Positions 26,507 to 34,581 of a stretch of 64,000 nucleotides of DNA are shown in pieces. The stretch is from JBFMFB01 sp040752115. GTDB taxonomy: Bacteria > Pseudomonadota > Gammaproteobacteria > Burkholderiales > Sulfuricellaceae. A program made the position numbers and the translations under genes. Location: contig JBFMFB010000008.1 of assembly GCA_040752115.1 (NCBI GenBank), forward strand, positions 13,864 to 77,863, in the 5' to 3' direction. Under the pieces are notes generated by a model that did not search any database, was not told the DNA's origin, and saw nothing but the letters and a program-made list of their open reading frames with translations. Positions within the stretch are counted from its first letter, which is position 1. The number at the start of each line of letters is the position of its first letter.

Positions 26507-27838
26507 TCACTGCCCGCCGCTCTCCGCCGGCGCGCCGACCACGATCGTCACCATGTTCTCCGGCCGGATGCGCCGCGCGAAGGCGTCACGGATGTCGGCC
26601 ACCTTCACTTTCTCCACGTTGCCGGTGAAATCGTCCAGGTAGGTGAGCGGCAGGCGGTAGAAGCCGATCACCGCCAGGTGCTCGAGAATCTTCTTGTTGC
26701 TGTCGAGGCGCAGCGGGAAACCGCCCACCAGATTCTGCTTTGCCTTTTCCAGTTCCGCCTCGGTCGGACCCTTGGCGACGAAATCGCGCAGCGTTGCACG
26801 GACGATTTCGAGCGCTTCGTCCGCCTGCGCCTTCTTCGTCTGCAGGCCGATCTGGAACGGCCCGTTCTGCTGCAGCGGCACGAAATAGCTGTAAACGCTG
26901 TAAGCCAGGCCGCGCTTCTCACGCACGTTTTCGGTCAGGCGCGACACGAAACCGCCGCCGCCAAGAATGTAGTTGCCTACATACAGCGGAAAATAATCGG
27001 GGTCGCCGCGCCGCATCCCCGGAGCGCCGATCAGGATATGGCTTTGCGTGGCGGGATGGGGAATGCGCCGGGTTTCTGCCGCAACAAGCGGCGCGACCTC
27101 CGGCAGCGGCGACAGGGGCGCGGCGGCCCGCGGCAGGCCATCGGTGAGCTGCACCGCAATCGCTTCGGCCTGGGCGCGGCTGACGTCGCCGATCAGCGCC
27201 ACCACCGCGTTGTTTGCGGTGTAGTGGCGGCGGTAGAAATCCGCCACGTCCTGGCGCTGCAGCGCGGCGACGGTTTCCACTTCGCCGGCCGGCTGCTGCG
27301 CGTACGGATGGCCGCCATAAAGCGCGGCGAGAAACGCCTTCTCCGCAATGCTTTCCGGCTGGGTCTGCGCCTCCTTGATGGCGGCGATCACCCGCGCCTT
27401 CTCGCGCTCCAGCGCGGCTGCCGGGAAATCCGGCTGCTGCAGGATCCTGGCCAGCAAGCCCAGCGCCTGGGTGCGCTCGCGCTCGCTGCTCAGGGTACGC
27501 ACGCCGACTCCCGCGCGATCCGGATCGAAGCCGCCGCCAAGCACGGCGCCGACATCGGCCAGGCGCCGGGAAATCTCGTCCTCCGACAGGCCGCCTGCCC
27601 CCAGACTCAGCATATGCCGGGTCAGGCTGGCGAGTCCCGCCCTGCTCGGCGCATCGCGGCCGGAACCGGCGGCGAACTCGACGCTCACGTCCAGCAGCGG
27701 CAGATCGTGGTTTTCCACGAAATAGACCTGCGCCCCGTTTGCCGTCTGCCAGTGCTGAATCGGCAGCGCAGCAAAGACGCCGGAAGCTGCGAGCTGAAGG
27801 AAAAGCCCGAGCAACAGGCCGAACCACGGATTTCTCAT
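26507..27838 (-). CDS. M16 peptidase-family protein, metal site not conserved
   Basis: A 443-residue secreted protein with signal peptide RNPWFGLLLGLFLQLAASGVFA and the M16 fold (RKRGLAYSVYSYF-like region, AGLASLTRHMLSLG). Where active M16 enzymes have HxxEH this one reads LTRHML, so the zinc site is missing. It is probably the structural half of a heterodimer with the next upstream gene, which has the intact site. The ATG at 27838 lies 4 nt after that gene's stop. Confidence 0.85.
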   Translation of the reverse strand: MRNPWFGLLLGLFLQLAASGVFAALPIQHWQTANGAQVYFVENHDLPLLDVSVEFAAGSGRDAPSRAGLASLTRHMLSLGAGGLSEDEISRRLADVGAVLGGGFDPDRAGVGVRTLSSERERTQALGLLARILQQPDFPAAALEREKARVIAAIKEAQTQPESIAEKAFLAALYGGHPYAQQPAGEVETVAALQRQDVADFYRRHYTANNAVVALIGDVSRAQAEAIAVQLTDGLPRAAAPLSPLPEVAPLVAAETRRIPHPATQSHILIGAPGMRRGDPDYFPLYVGNYILGGGGFVSRLTENVREKRGLAYSVYSYFVPLQQNGPFQIGLQTKKAQADEALEIVRATLRDFVAKGPTEAELEKAKQNLVGGFPLRLDSNKKILEHLAVIGFYRLPLTYLDDFTGNVEKVKVADIRDAFARRIRPENMVTIVVGAPAESGGQ

Positions 27839-27842
27839 CGCC

Positions 27843-29207
27843 TTACCCCCCATGACGCACCCCCTTGGGCATGATCGCCGGCTGCTTGTGCTCAAGCGGC
27901 TGTGGGTCGAGCACGGCAACGGTCAACTCATCATCCACCAGATATTTGCGCGCCACCTCCTGAATCTGGGCGGCGGTCACCGCCTTGAGCTTGTTCAGCC
28001 GGATGTCGAGCGTTTTGTAGGACAGCCCGGCGCTTTCCAGCTCGCCGATCAGCATCGCCTGGTAGAACATGGAGTCGCGCTGATAGACCTGGGCCGCGAT
28101 GACCTGCGCCTTGACCCGCTGCAGCTCGTCCTCGGTCACGCCGTCCTTCTTGATTTTCTCGATCTCGGCCCGCAGCGCCTGCTCCGCATCGGCCACGGTC
28201 TTGCCCTCGCTGGGCGTGGCTTCGAGCATGAACATGCCGGGGCCGCGGGAAAACAGGTCGTAGCCGGCGCCAACATCGCTTGCCACGCGGCTTTCGCGCA
28301 CCAGCGACTTGTTGAGCCGGGCCGAAGCGTTGCCGTCCAGCACCCCGGCCAGCATTTCCAGCGCATACGGCTCCCAGTCGCGCTCGGGATCGCGCAGGGC
28401 GGGGACGTGATAGCCCATCTCGAGATAAGGCAGCTGCGCGGGCGCCTTGACGACAATACGCTTGATGCCGCGCTGCGCCGGCTCCTGCTGCGGTTTGCGC
28501 TCCGGCAGCGGCCTGGCCTTGATCTTGCCGTAATAGCGCTGCGCCAGCGCAAAAATTTCCTTGTGGTTCACATCCCCGACCACAACCAGCACCGCATTGT
28601 TGGGCGCATACCATTTCCGGTACCAGTCGCGGGCGTCCTCAACCCGCATGTTTTCGAGGTCGTCCATCCAGCCGACCACCGGGTTGCGATAGGGGCTGGC
28701 CTGGAAAGCGGCGGCCATGAGCTGCTCCGACACCAGCGACTGCGGTTTGTCCTCGGTGCGCATCCGCCGCTCTTCCATCACCACCTTGATCTCTTTCGAA
28801 AACTCCTCCTTCGACAGCCGCAGGTTCTGCATCCGGTCCGATTCCAGCTTGAACGCCAGCGGCAGCCTGGCGACCTGCAGCTGCTGGAAATAGGCGGTAT
28901 AGTCGCGATTGGTGAAAGCATTCTCGCGCCCGCCGGCGGCGGCGATCCGCTTGGAAAATTCGCCCGCCGGCACCTCGCGCGTGCCCTTGAACATCATGTG
29001 CTCCAGCACATGCGCCACGCCGGTGGTGCCGTTCTGCTCGTCCATGCTGCCGGCGCGGTACCAGACCTGCGACACCGCCACCGGCGCGCGGTGATCCTCC
29101 TTGACGATCACCTTCATCCCGTTGGCCAGCTTGTATTCATAGGGATTGGCCGCGACCGGCAATGCCAGCGCCAGCAGCGCGGCTCCGAAAATGCTTTTAC
29201 CCAGCAC
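27843..29207 (-). CDS. M16 family zinc peptidase, active subunit
   Basis: A 454-residue periplasmic metalloprotease with a short signal peptide ending ALPVAA. The inverted zinc motif HVLEH is at residues 66-70 (GVAHVLEHMMFKGT), and R/Y residues typical of the C-terminal domain follow. The start is GTG at 29207, supported by AGGAGG six bases upstream. It pairs with the inactive M16 gene downstream. It is divergent from ftsY. Confidence 0.92.
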   Translation of the reverse strand: MLGKSIFGAALLALALPVAANPYEYKLANGMKVIVKEDHRAPVAVSQVWYRAGSMDEQNGTTGVAHVLEHMMFKGTREVPAGEFSKRIAAAGGRENAFTNRDYTAYFQQLQVARLPLAFKLESDRMQNLRLSKEEFSKEIKVVMEERRMRTEDKPQSLVSEQLMAAAFQASPYRNPVVGWMDDLENMRVEDARDWYRKWYAPNNAVLVVVGDVNHKEIFALAQRYYGKIKARPLPERKPQQEPAQRGIKRIVVKAPAQLPYLEMGYHVPALRDPERDWEPYALEMLAGVLDGNASARLNKSLVRESRVASDVGAGYDLFSRGPGMFMLEATPSEGKTVADAEQALRAEIEKIKKDGVTEDELQRVKAQVIAAQVYQRDSMFYQAMLIGELESAGLSYKTLDIRLNKLKAVTAAQIQEVARKYLVDDELTVAVLDPQPLEHKQPAIMPKGVRHGG

Positions 29208-29337
29208 GAAACCTCCTCATATCCAGGCAGCCCGTCATTGCGATAATTACGATAAAATGGGCGATTATAAACGAAACGCGGCGGCCGAACGGGAAATTGC
29301 CCGAATGCCGCGGACCGCGTATGTGACCAAGCGAGCC

Positions 29338-30333
29338 ATGTTTAGTTTCTTCAAGAAATCCGAAAAGCCGGAACTCCCCGAAACCCCTGAAATCCCCGCT
29401 CCGCAGGTAACCGACGCTAAAGCGCCGGGCTGGGCCGCCAAACTGAAACAGGGGCTGGCGCGCACCCGCGCGCAACTGGGCAGGCAGCTCTCGGGCCTGT
29501 TCGGCAGCGGCGCCAAGATCGACGAGGCACTTTACGAAGAACTGGAAACCATCCTGCTCTCTGCCGATGTGGGCGTGGACGCGACCCAGTACCTGCTCGA
29601 CGACCTGCGCAGCCGGGTCAAGCGCGAGGGGCTGGCCGAGGCCGCGCAGCTTCAAGGCGCGCTGCAGGAATCGCTGCTGGCCCTGCTCGCGCCGCTCGAG
29701 CAGCCGCTCGACATCTCGACCCACCGCCCCTTCGTCATCATGCTGGCAGGCGTCAACGGCGCCGGCAAGACCACCACCATCGGCAAGCTGGCGAAGTACT
29801 ACCAGACCCAGGGCAAATCGGTGCTGCTCGCCGCCGGCGACACCTTCCGCGCCGCCGCCCGCGAGCAGCTCCAGGAATGGGGGCGGCGCAACAACGTCAC
29901 CGTTATCGCCCAGGAAAGCGGCGATTCGGCGGCAGTGATCTTCGACGCCATCCACGCCGCCACTGCACGCGGCATCGACATCGTGCTGGCGGACACCGCC
30001 GGCCGGCTCGCCACCCAGCTGCATCTGATGGAGGAGCTGAAAAAGATCCGGCGCGTGATCGCCAAGGCCGATGCTACCGCTCCCCACGAAGTGCTGCTGG
30101 TGCTCGACGCCAACACCGGCCAGAATGCGCTGGCCCAGGTCAAGGCCTTCGACGATGCGATCGATGTCACCGGGCTGGTGCTAACCAAGCTGGACGGCAC
30201 TGCCAAAGGCGGCGTCATCGCGGCGATCGCAAAAACCCGCCCGGTCCCGGTGCGGTTCATCGGCATCGGCGAGGGCATGGACGACCTGCGGCCGTTCGCG
30301 GCGCGGGAATTCGTCGAGGCGCTGTTCGAATAA
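29338..30333 (+). CDS. ftsY: Signal recognition particle receptor FtsY
   Basis: A 331-residue SRP GTPase with a short acidic N-terminus (MFSFFKKSEKPELPE), then the NG domain: GVNGAGKTTTIGKLA, AGDTFRAAAREQL, DTAGR and TKLDGTAKGG. It docks SRP-ribosome complexes at the inner membrane. The ATG at 29338 begins the family-typical MFSFF. It is the first gene of the ftsY-ftsE-ftsX-rpoH region. Confidence 0.96.
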   Translation: MFSFFKKSEKPELPETPEIPAPQVTDAKAPGWAAKLKQGLARTRAQLGRQLSGLFGSGAKIDEALYEELETILLSADVGVDATQYLLDDLRSRVKREGLAEAAQLQGALQESLLALLAPLEQPLDISTHRPFVIMLAGVNGAGKTTTIGKLAKYYQTQGKSVLLAAGDTFRAAAREQLQEWGRRNNVTVIAQESGDSAAVIFDAIHAATARGIDIVLADTAGRLATQLHLMEELKKIRRVIAKADATAPHEVLLVLDANTGQNALAQVKAFDDAIDVTGLVLTKLDGTAKGGVIAAIAKTRPVPVRFIGIGEGMDDLRPFAAREFVEALFE

Positions 30334-30350
30334 CCCTGGAAAAAGCGTTT

Positions 30351-30470
30351 AGCCACGAATTAACACGAATGTTCACGAATACTCATGGAGCCTCAATATT
30401 TCTACCATCGCCGACGCGGCGATTTGTTTTTCATTCGTGTTCATTCGTGCTTATTCGTGCCATTCGTGGT
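30351..30470. repeat. CACGAATG-type intergenic hairpin, copy 2
   Basis: The left arm (30351-30381) has three units of the CACGAAT motif. The right arm (30431-30470) has four complementary CATTCGTG-like units. It fills the gap between ftsY and ftsE. It is less perfect than the copy at 22011-22135. Confidence 0.85.
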
Positions 30471-30487
30471 GAATTGCCGGTTTTAGG

Positions 30488-31141
30488 ATGATTTCCTTCA
30501 GCCAGGTCTGCAAACGCTACCCGGGCGGCCAGGAGGCGCTGAAGGACCTCACCTTCACCGTCGCCCAGGGCGAAATGGTGTTCCTCACCGGCCACTCCGG
30601 CGCCGGCAAGAGCACCCTGCTCAAGCTCGCGGCCGCGATTGAGGCGCCCACTTCCGGCACCATTGTGGTCAACGGTCAGAACATCGGAAAGCTGCGCCCG
30701 GCCGCAATCCCGTATCTGCGGCGCAACCTGGGCCTGATTTTCCAGGACCACAAGCTGCTCTACGACCGCACCGCCTTCGACAATGTCGCGCTGCCCCTGC
30801 ACATCCGTGGCTTCGAACGCGCCGAGGTCGCCAAACGGGTGCGCGCCGCGCTCGACAAGGTGGGGCTGCTACACAAGGAAAAAGCCCACCCCATCACCCT
30901 CTCCGGCGGAGAGCAGCAGCGGCTGTGCATCGCCCGCGCTGTCGTCCACCGGCCGGCGATCCTGCTGGCGGACGAGCCGACCGGCAACCTCGACCGTAGT
31001 TACGCCAACGACATCATGGACATGTTCAAATCGTTCAACCAGGTGGGCGTAACCATGCTGATCGCCAGCCATGACGAGCAGGCCGTCGGCCGCTTCCGCG
31101 CCCGCACCATCACCCTCGCCAACGGGGAGCTACAATCGTGA
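30488..31141 (+). CDS. ftsE: Cell division ATP-binding protein FtsE
   Basis: A 217-residue ABC ATPase with Walker A GHSGAGKSTLLKL, signature LSGGEQQRLCIARA and Walker B ILLADEPTGNLD. With FtsX it controls periplasmic amidase activators at the divisome. It follows a repeat after ftsY and overlaps ftsX by 4 nt (GTGA). Confidence 0.96.
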   Translation: MISFSQVCKRYPGGQEALKDLTFTVAQGEMVFLTGHSGAGKSTLLKLAAAIEAPTSGTIVVNGQNIGKLRPAAIPYLRRNLGLIFQDHKLLYDRTAFDNVALPLHIRGFERAEVAKRVRAALDKVGLLHKEKAHPITLSGGEQQRLCIARAVVHRPAILLADEPTGNLDRSYANDIMDMFKSFNQVGVTMLIASHDEQAVGRFRARTITLANGELQS

Positions 31142-32058
31142 CCGGCTGGCTGGCCAGGCACTGGCACACCTTCTGGCTGATCGCGAGGCGGCTCGCGCGC
31201 ACGCCATTCGCCACCCTGCTCACGGCAGGGGTGATCGGCATCGCCCTGAGCCTGCCGGTCGGGTTTTATGCGCTGCTCGCGAACCTCGGTCAGGCGGCAG
31301 GCGGCATCATCGCGGAACCTCAGATCACCCTGTTTCTGTCGCTCGACGCCGGCGCCGGCGAAGTCCGACAGATCGAGGCGCGCCTCAAACAGCACGCCGG
31401 CGTACGCAGCGCCCGCTTCGTGCCGCGCGCCGAGGCGCTGCGCGAACTCGCCCAGAGCGCCGGACTGGAGGACGTGGCGGCTGGCATCGAACGCAACCCG
31501 CTGCCGGACGCTTTCATCGTCAACGCCGCCGATGCGACGGCGGATGCGCTCGAACAGCTGCGCCGGGAAATGCAGAAGTGGCCGGGCGTGGAAATCGCCC
31601 AGCTTGACTCGGCCTGGGCAAAGCGGCTGGATGCCCTGCTCGAACTGGGCCGGAAAATCACCCTGATCCTGGCCGCCCTGCTGAGCTTCGCCCTGATCGC
31701 CATCAGCGGCAACACCATCCGCCTGCAAATCCTCACCCAGCGGGAGGAAATTGAGGTCAGCAAGCTGATCGGCGCCACCAACCGCTTCATCCGCCTGCCC
31801 TTCCTGTACCAGGGCGCCCTGCAGGGCCTGGCCGGCGGCGCCGCAGCCTGGCTGATCGTCACCGTGAGCCTCGGCCTGCTCAACGGCAGCGTTGCCGAAT
31901 TGGCGGCGGCCTACGGCTCCACTTTCCGCCTGCAGCCGTTAAGCCCCGGCGACACCGCCAGCCTGCTTATGTTCTCCGCCGGACTCGGCTGGATCGGCGC
32001 TTTTCTCGCGGTCGGCCATTATCTGCGGCGCCTCGAGGCGAGTTCTCAAAAAAATTAA
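31138..32058 (+). CDS. ftsX: Cell division protein FtsX
   Basis: A 306-residue membrane partner of FtsE. It has one N-terminal helix, a large periplasmic domain (FLSLDAGAGEVRQIEARL and onward), then three C-terminal helices. The start is GTG overlapping the ftsE stop. Confidence 0.95.
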   Translation: MTGWLARHWHTFWLIARRLARTPFATLLTAGVIGIALSLPVGFYALLANLGQAAGGIIAEPQITLFLSLDAGAGEVRQIEARLKQHAGVRSARFVPRAEALRELAQSAGLEDVAAGIERNPLPDAFIVNAADATADALEQLRREMQKWPGVEIAQLDSAWAKRLDALLELGRKITLILAALLSFALIAISGNTIRLQILTQREEIEVSKLIGATNRFIRLPFLYQGALQGLAGGAAAWLIVTVSLGLLNGSVAELAAAYGSTFRLQPLSPGDTASLLMFSAGLGWIGAFLAVGHYLRRLEASSQKN

Positions 32059-32090
32059 AATCGCTGACGCCGCAAGAACTTTCCACGCCT

Positions 32091-32120
32091 TTGGCACTCT
32101 TATTGCGCGAGTGCTAAAAT
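32091..32120 (+). promoter_or_regulatory. rpoH promoter overlapped by a CIRCE element (HrcA operator)
   Basis: TTGGCACTC (32091-32099), nine bases, then GAGTGCTAA (32109-32117). This is the CIRCE consensus TTAGCACTC-N9-GAGTGCTAA with one mismatch. The same bases contain a sigma-70-like -35 TTGGCA and -10 TAAAAT (32115-32120) 18 nt apart, so bound HrcA would block the promoter. hrcA is not in the window. Confidence 0.85.
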
Positions 32121-32145
32121 ATTGCAAATTTTTTGGAGGACCCCT

Positions 32146-33009
32146 ATGCCTAATTCCCTGGCTTTGCCCTTACCCATGCCCTCCGCGGTCGGCAGCCTGG
32201 AAAGCTATATCCACGCGGTAAAGGCGCTGCCCATTCTGAGCGTTGAGGAAGAGCGCGATCTGGCGGTGCGCCTGAAGCGGGACAACGATGTGGAAGCGGC
32301 GCGGATGCTGGTGCTGTCGCACTTGCGGGTGGTGGTCAGCATCGCGCGCGGCTATATGGGTTATGGACTGCCGCAGGCGGACCTGATCCAGGAAGGCAAT
32401 ATCGGCCTGATGAAGGCGGTCAGGCGCTATGATCCGGAGCGCGGCGTGCGGCTGGTTTCTTTTGCCGTCCATTGGATCCGCGCGGAAATACATGAATTCA
32501 TCCTGCGCAACTGGCGCATGGTGAAGATCGCCACCACCAAGGCGCAGCGCAAGCTGTTCTTCAATCTGCGCAGCCTGAAATCGGGCAGCGGCAGCCTGAG
32601 CCAGGATGAGGTGCACGACATGGCCAAACTGCTTGGCGTCAAGCCGGAAGAAGTGGTCGAGATGGAAACCCGCTTTTCCGGCCAGGATATCGCGCTGGAA
32701 TCCAGCGGCGATGACGAGGAAGACAGCTTCAGTCCGATCGCTTACCTGACCGATCCCGCCGCCGAACCGGCCCTCCAGCTAGAGCAGGAGGAAACCGCCC
32801 GGCGTCGCGCGACCGGGCTCGCCGCAGCGCTGCACGGCCTGGACGAGCGCAGCCGCCGCATCATCGAAGCGCGCTGGCTGGATGAGAACAAGAGCGCGAC
32901 ACTGCACGAACTGGCTGCGGAATACGGCGTTTCCGCCGAGCGCATCCGCCAGATCGAGCAGAAAGCACTGCAGAAAATGAAGGCCGCTTTCACAGACGAG
33001 GCGACTTGA
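32146..33009 (+). CDS. rpoH: RNA polymerase heat-shock sigma factor sigma-32
   Basis: A 287-residue RpoH with region 2 (DLIQEGNIGLMKAVRRYDPERG), the RpoH box QRKLFFNLRSLK that separates it from other sigma factors, and a region 4 helix-turn-helix (AEYGVSAERIRQIEQKAL). The ATG at 32146 follows TGGAGGA. Regulation by HrcA is suggested by the CIRCE element over its promoter. Confidence 0.96.
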   Translation: MPNSLALPLPMPSAVGSLESYIHAVKALPILSVEEERDLAVRLKRDNDVEAARMLVLSHLRVVVSIARGYMGYGLPQADLIQEGNIGLMKAVRRYDPERGVRLVSFAVHWIRAEIHEFILRNWRMVKIATTKAQRKLFFNLRSLKSGSGSLSQDEVHDMAKLLGVKPEEVVEMETRFSGQDIALESSGDDEEDSFSPIAYLTDPAAEPALQLEQEETARRRATGLAAALHGLDERSRRIIEARWLDENKSATLHELAAEYGVSAERIRQIEQKALQKMKAAFTDEAT

Positions 33010-33025
33010 GCAGAGCTGCAAGAGT

Positions 33026-33058
33026 AAAATGCGGGTGTGAAATAATCCGCATTTTTTT
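33026..33058 (+). terminator. Terminator after rpoH
   Basis: The stem AATGCGG (33028-33034) pairs with CCGCATT (33047-33053) and is followed by a T7 run, 17 nt after the rpoH stop. Confidence 0.8.
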
Positions 33059-33097
33059 GCCAAAAGCTTTGGAGTCTTCGAAAACGGCAGGTTGGCT

Positions 33098-33140
33098 TAA
33101 AAATGGCTTTTAACCGCTTCGCGGTTAAAAGCCATTTTTA
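33098..33140. repeat. Perfect 20-bp hairpin, possible second terminator
   Basis: Arms 33098-33117 and 33121-33140 are exact complements with a TTC loop. The ends are A- and T-rich, so it could stop transcription in either direction. It lies between the rpoH terminator and the next gene. Confidence 0.75.
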
Positions 33141-33179
33141 AATTCATGACTGCTCTGAATACATTGGAAAGGGAACCAG

Positions 33180-33707
33180 ATGGATCAACAGTTCAGCATC
33201 TCACCCGAAGAGGCTAAGCGCGCCAAATGGCCTCACGAGATTTTTCTGATCAACCTGATCTTCAATCACATTTTCCTCTTTGTCGCCACGTTGGCGGTGG
33301 CCGGCTCGTTTCCCCTCCTGCCCGCGGTAGTCCCGATCATTTCGTTCGGCATCGTCGGCTATATCATGAGCAAATCCAGACAGATTGCCGCCGGGAACGA
33401 TACCTGGTTCGTCAAGGCTCACTGGCGAATCGGCGCCAAACGCAATCGCGCTTTCGCCCTTCTACTGATTATTACCAGTGTAATTTCCGGGGGCGGGCTC
33501 GGGCTTTCCAAAATGCTGGGATGGGCAAAAATTCCCACTATCGCCTTGATCGGCGGCGCCGGCTTGTTGCCGTTCATGGTGGCGTTGCTGGTGCTGATCG
33601 TGCTAGGGAATGAGGCGGTCCACATGGCGCGCACCGGCAAGCTGCCAAAACGCTTTATCGAACAAAATCCGGATATGCAAATCGCTTCCGCCGAACAAGC
33701 ACAATGA
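33180..33707 (+). CDS. Hypothetical membrane protein (about 4 helices)
   Basis: A 175-residue protein with hydrophobic segments near residues 22-43, 46-63, 91-112 and 121-143, and no known motif. The ATG is preceded by GGAAAGGG. It overlaps the next unknown gene by 4 nt, so the two probably work together. They converge on the cbb3 assembly genes, but no functional link can be read from the sequence. Confidence 0.7.
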   Translation: MDQQFSISPEEAKRAKWPHEIFLINLIFNHIFLFVATLAVAGSFPLLPAVVPIISFGIVGYIMSKSRQIAAGNDTWFVKAHWRIGAKRNRAFALLLIITSVISGGGLGLSKMLGWAKIPTIALIGGAGLLPFMVALLVLIVLGNEAVHMARTGKLPKRFIEQNPDMQIASAEQAQ

Positions 33708-34378
33708 CCCTGGAACGCAAAATCTATTGGGCTGCGGGCATCGTTTCCATTGCACTGCTGATCGGCTCTTTTTTCATGCCGGGCAAACCCGGCAGCCAAA
33801 ATGAACTGCCCTGGCAGATCGAACATCCTGCGCCGGATACGGTGCGCATCTTTGGCTTGACGCTGGGAAGCAGCACCGCCGACGATGCGGAGCGCCGGTT
33901 TCAGGAGGAAGCCAAACCCGGCATGTTCAAATCTCCAGACGGCAAGCTGGTTGCGGAGGTGTTTTTCGAACAGGTTTCCCTGGGAGGGTTGAAAGCCAAG
34001 ATGGTCGCGACCATTGCCGTTCCGGACGAGGAGCTGAAGGGTATGTATGAGCGCGGCACGAGCATCGCCAGCACGGGCAGCGGCAAGAAGATCACGCTTG
34101 CGCCGGCTGACGTCGCCAAAATAAGGAAACTACCGATTAGCGGCTTGACCTATATGCCCGGGGTTCGCATAGAAGAAGAGATGTTCGCCAAACGCTTCGG
34201 TCAGCCGGCACAGCGCATCAAGGAAAAGAAAAGCGGCGCAGTCCACTGGCTGTACCCGCAAAACGGCCTGGACATCACACTGGGGGGCAAGGAAAAACCC
34301 GTGCTGCAATATGTGCCGCCGGGGGACTTCAATAAGCTGATTCAACCCTTGCTGGCCGAGGGTGAAGTGCTTAGCTAG
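33704..34378 (+). CDS. Hypothetical membrane-anchored protein
   Basis: A 224-residue protein with one N-terminal membrane anchor (YWAAGIVSIALLIGSFFMPG) and a hydrophilic, probably periplasmic domain of about 190 residues with no recognised family. It is coupled to the preceding membrane protein (ATGA). Its last 8 nt overlap the end of the converging ccoS. Confidence 0.7.
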   Translation: MTLERKIYWAAGIVSIALLIGSFFMPGKPGSQNELPWQIEHPAPDTVRIFGLTLGSSTADDAERRFQEEAKPGMFKSPDGKLVAEVFFEQVSLGGLKAKMVATIAVPDEELKGMYERGTSIASTGSGKKITLAPADVAKIRKLPISGLTYMPGVRIEEEMFAKRFGQPAQRIKEKKSGAVHWLYPQNGLDITLGGKEKPVLQYVPPGDFNKLIQPLLAEGEVLS

Positions 34379-34571
34379 GCTTCTTGTCGGGCTCGTCGCC
34401 CTTGGCTTCGTCGGGGCGGGCCATCATGTCTTCATCATCATCGAGCAGAATCCGGTGGGCACTGCCCTCCATGTCTTCGTACTGCCCTTTTTTCACCGCC
34501 CAAACCAGCACGACCACAAGCAGGACGCCGAAGAACATCATCCCGGGTATCAAGCCGTAAATCACATCCAT
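34371..34571 (-). CDS. ccoS: cbb3 oxidase maturation protein CcoS
   Basis: A 66-residue protein with one membrane helix (IYGLIPGMMFFGVLLVVVLVWAV in sense) followed by a short acidic tail, typical of CcoS/FixS, which is needed for heme and copper insertion into CcoN. The ATG at 34571 is used because the codons upstream fall in ccoI. It is the last gene of ccoG-H-I-S. Confidence 0.88.
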   Translation of the reverse strand: MDVIYGLIPGMMFFGVLLVVVLVWAVKKGQYEDMEGSAHRILLDDDEDMMARPDEAKGDEPDKKPS

Positions 34572-34581
34572 AGCCGCTTCC

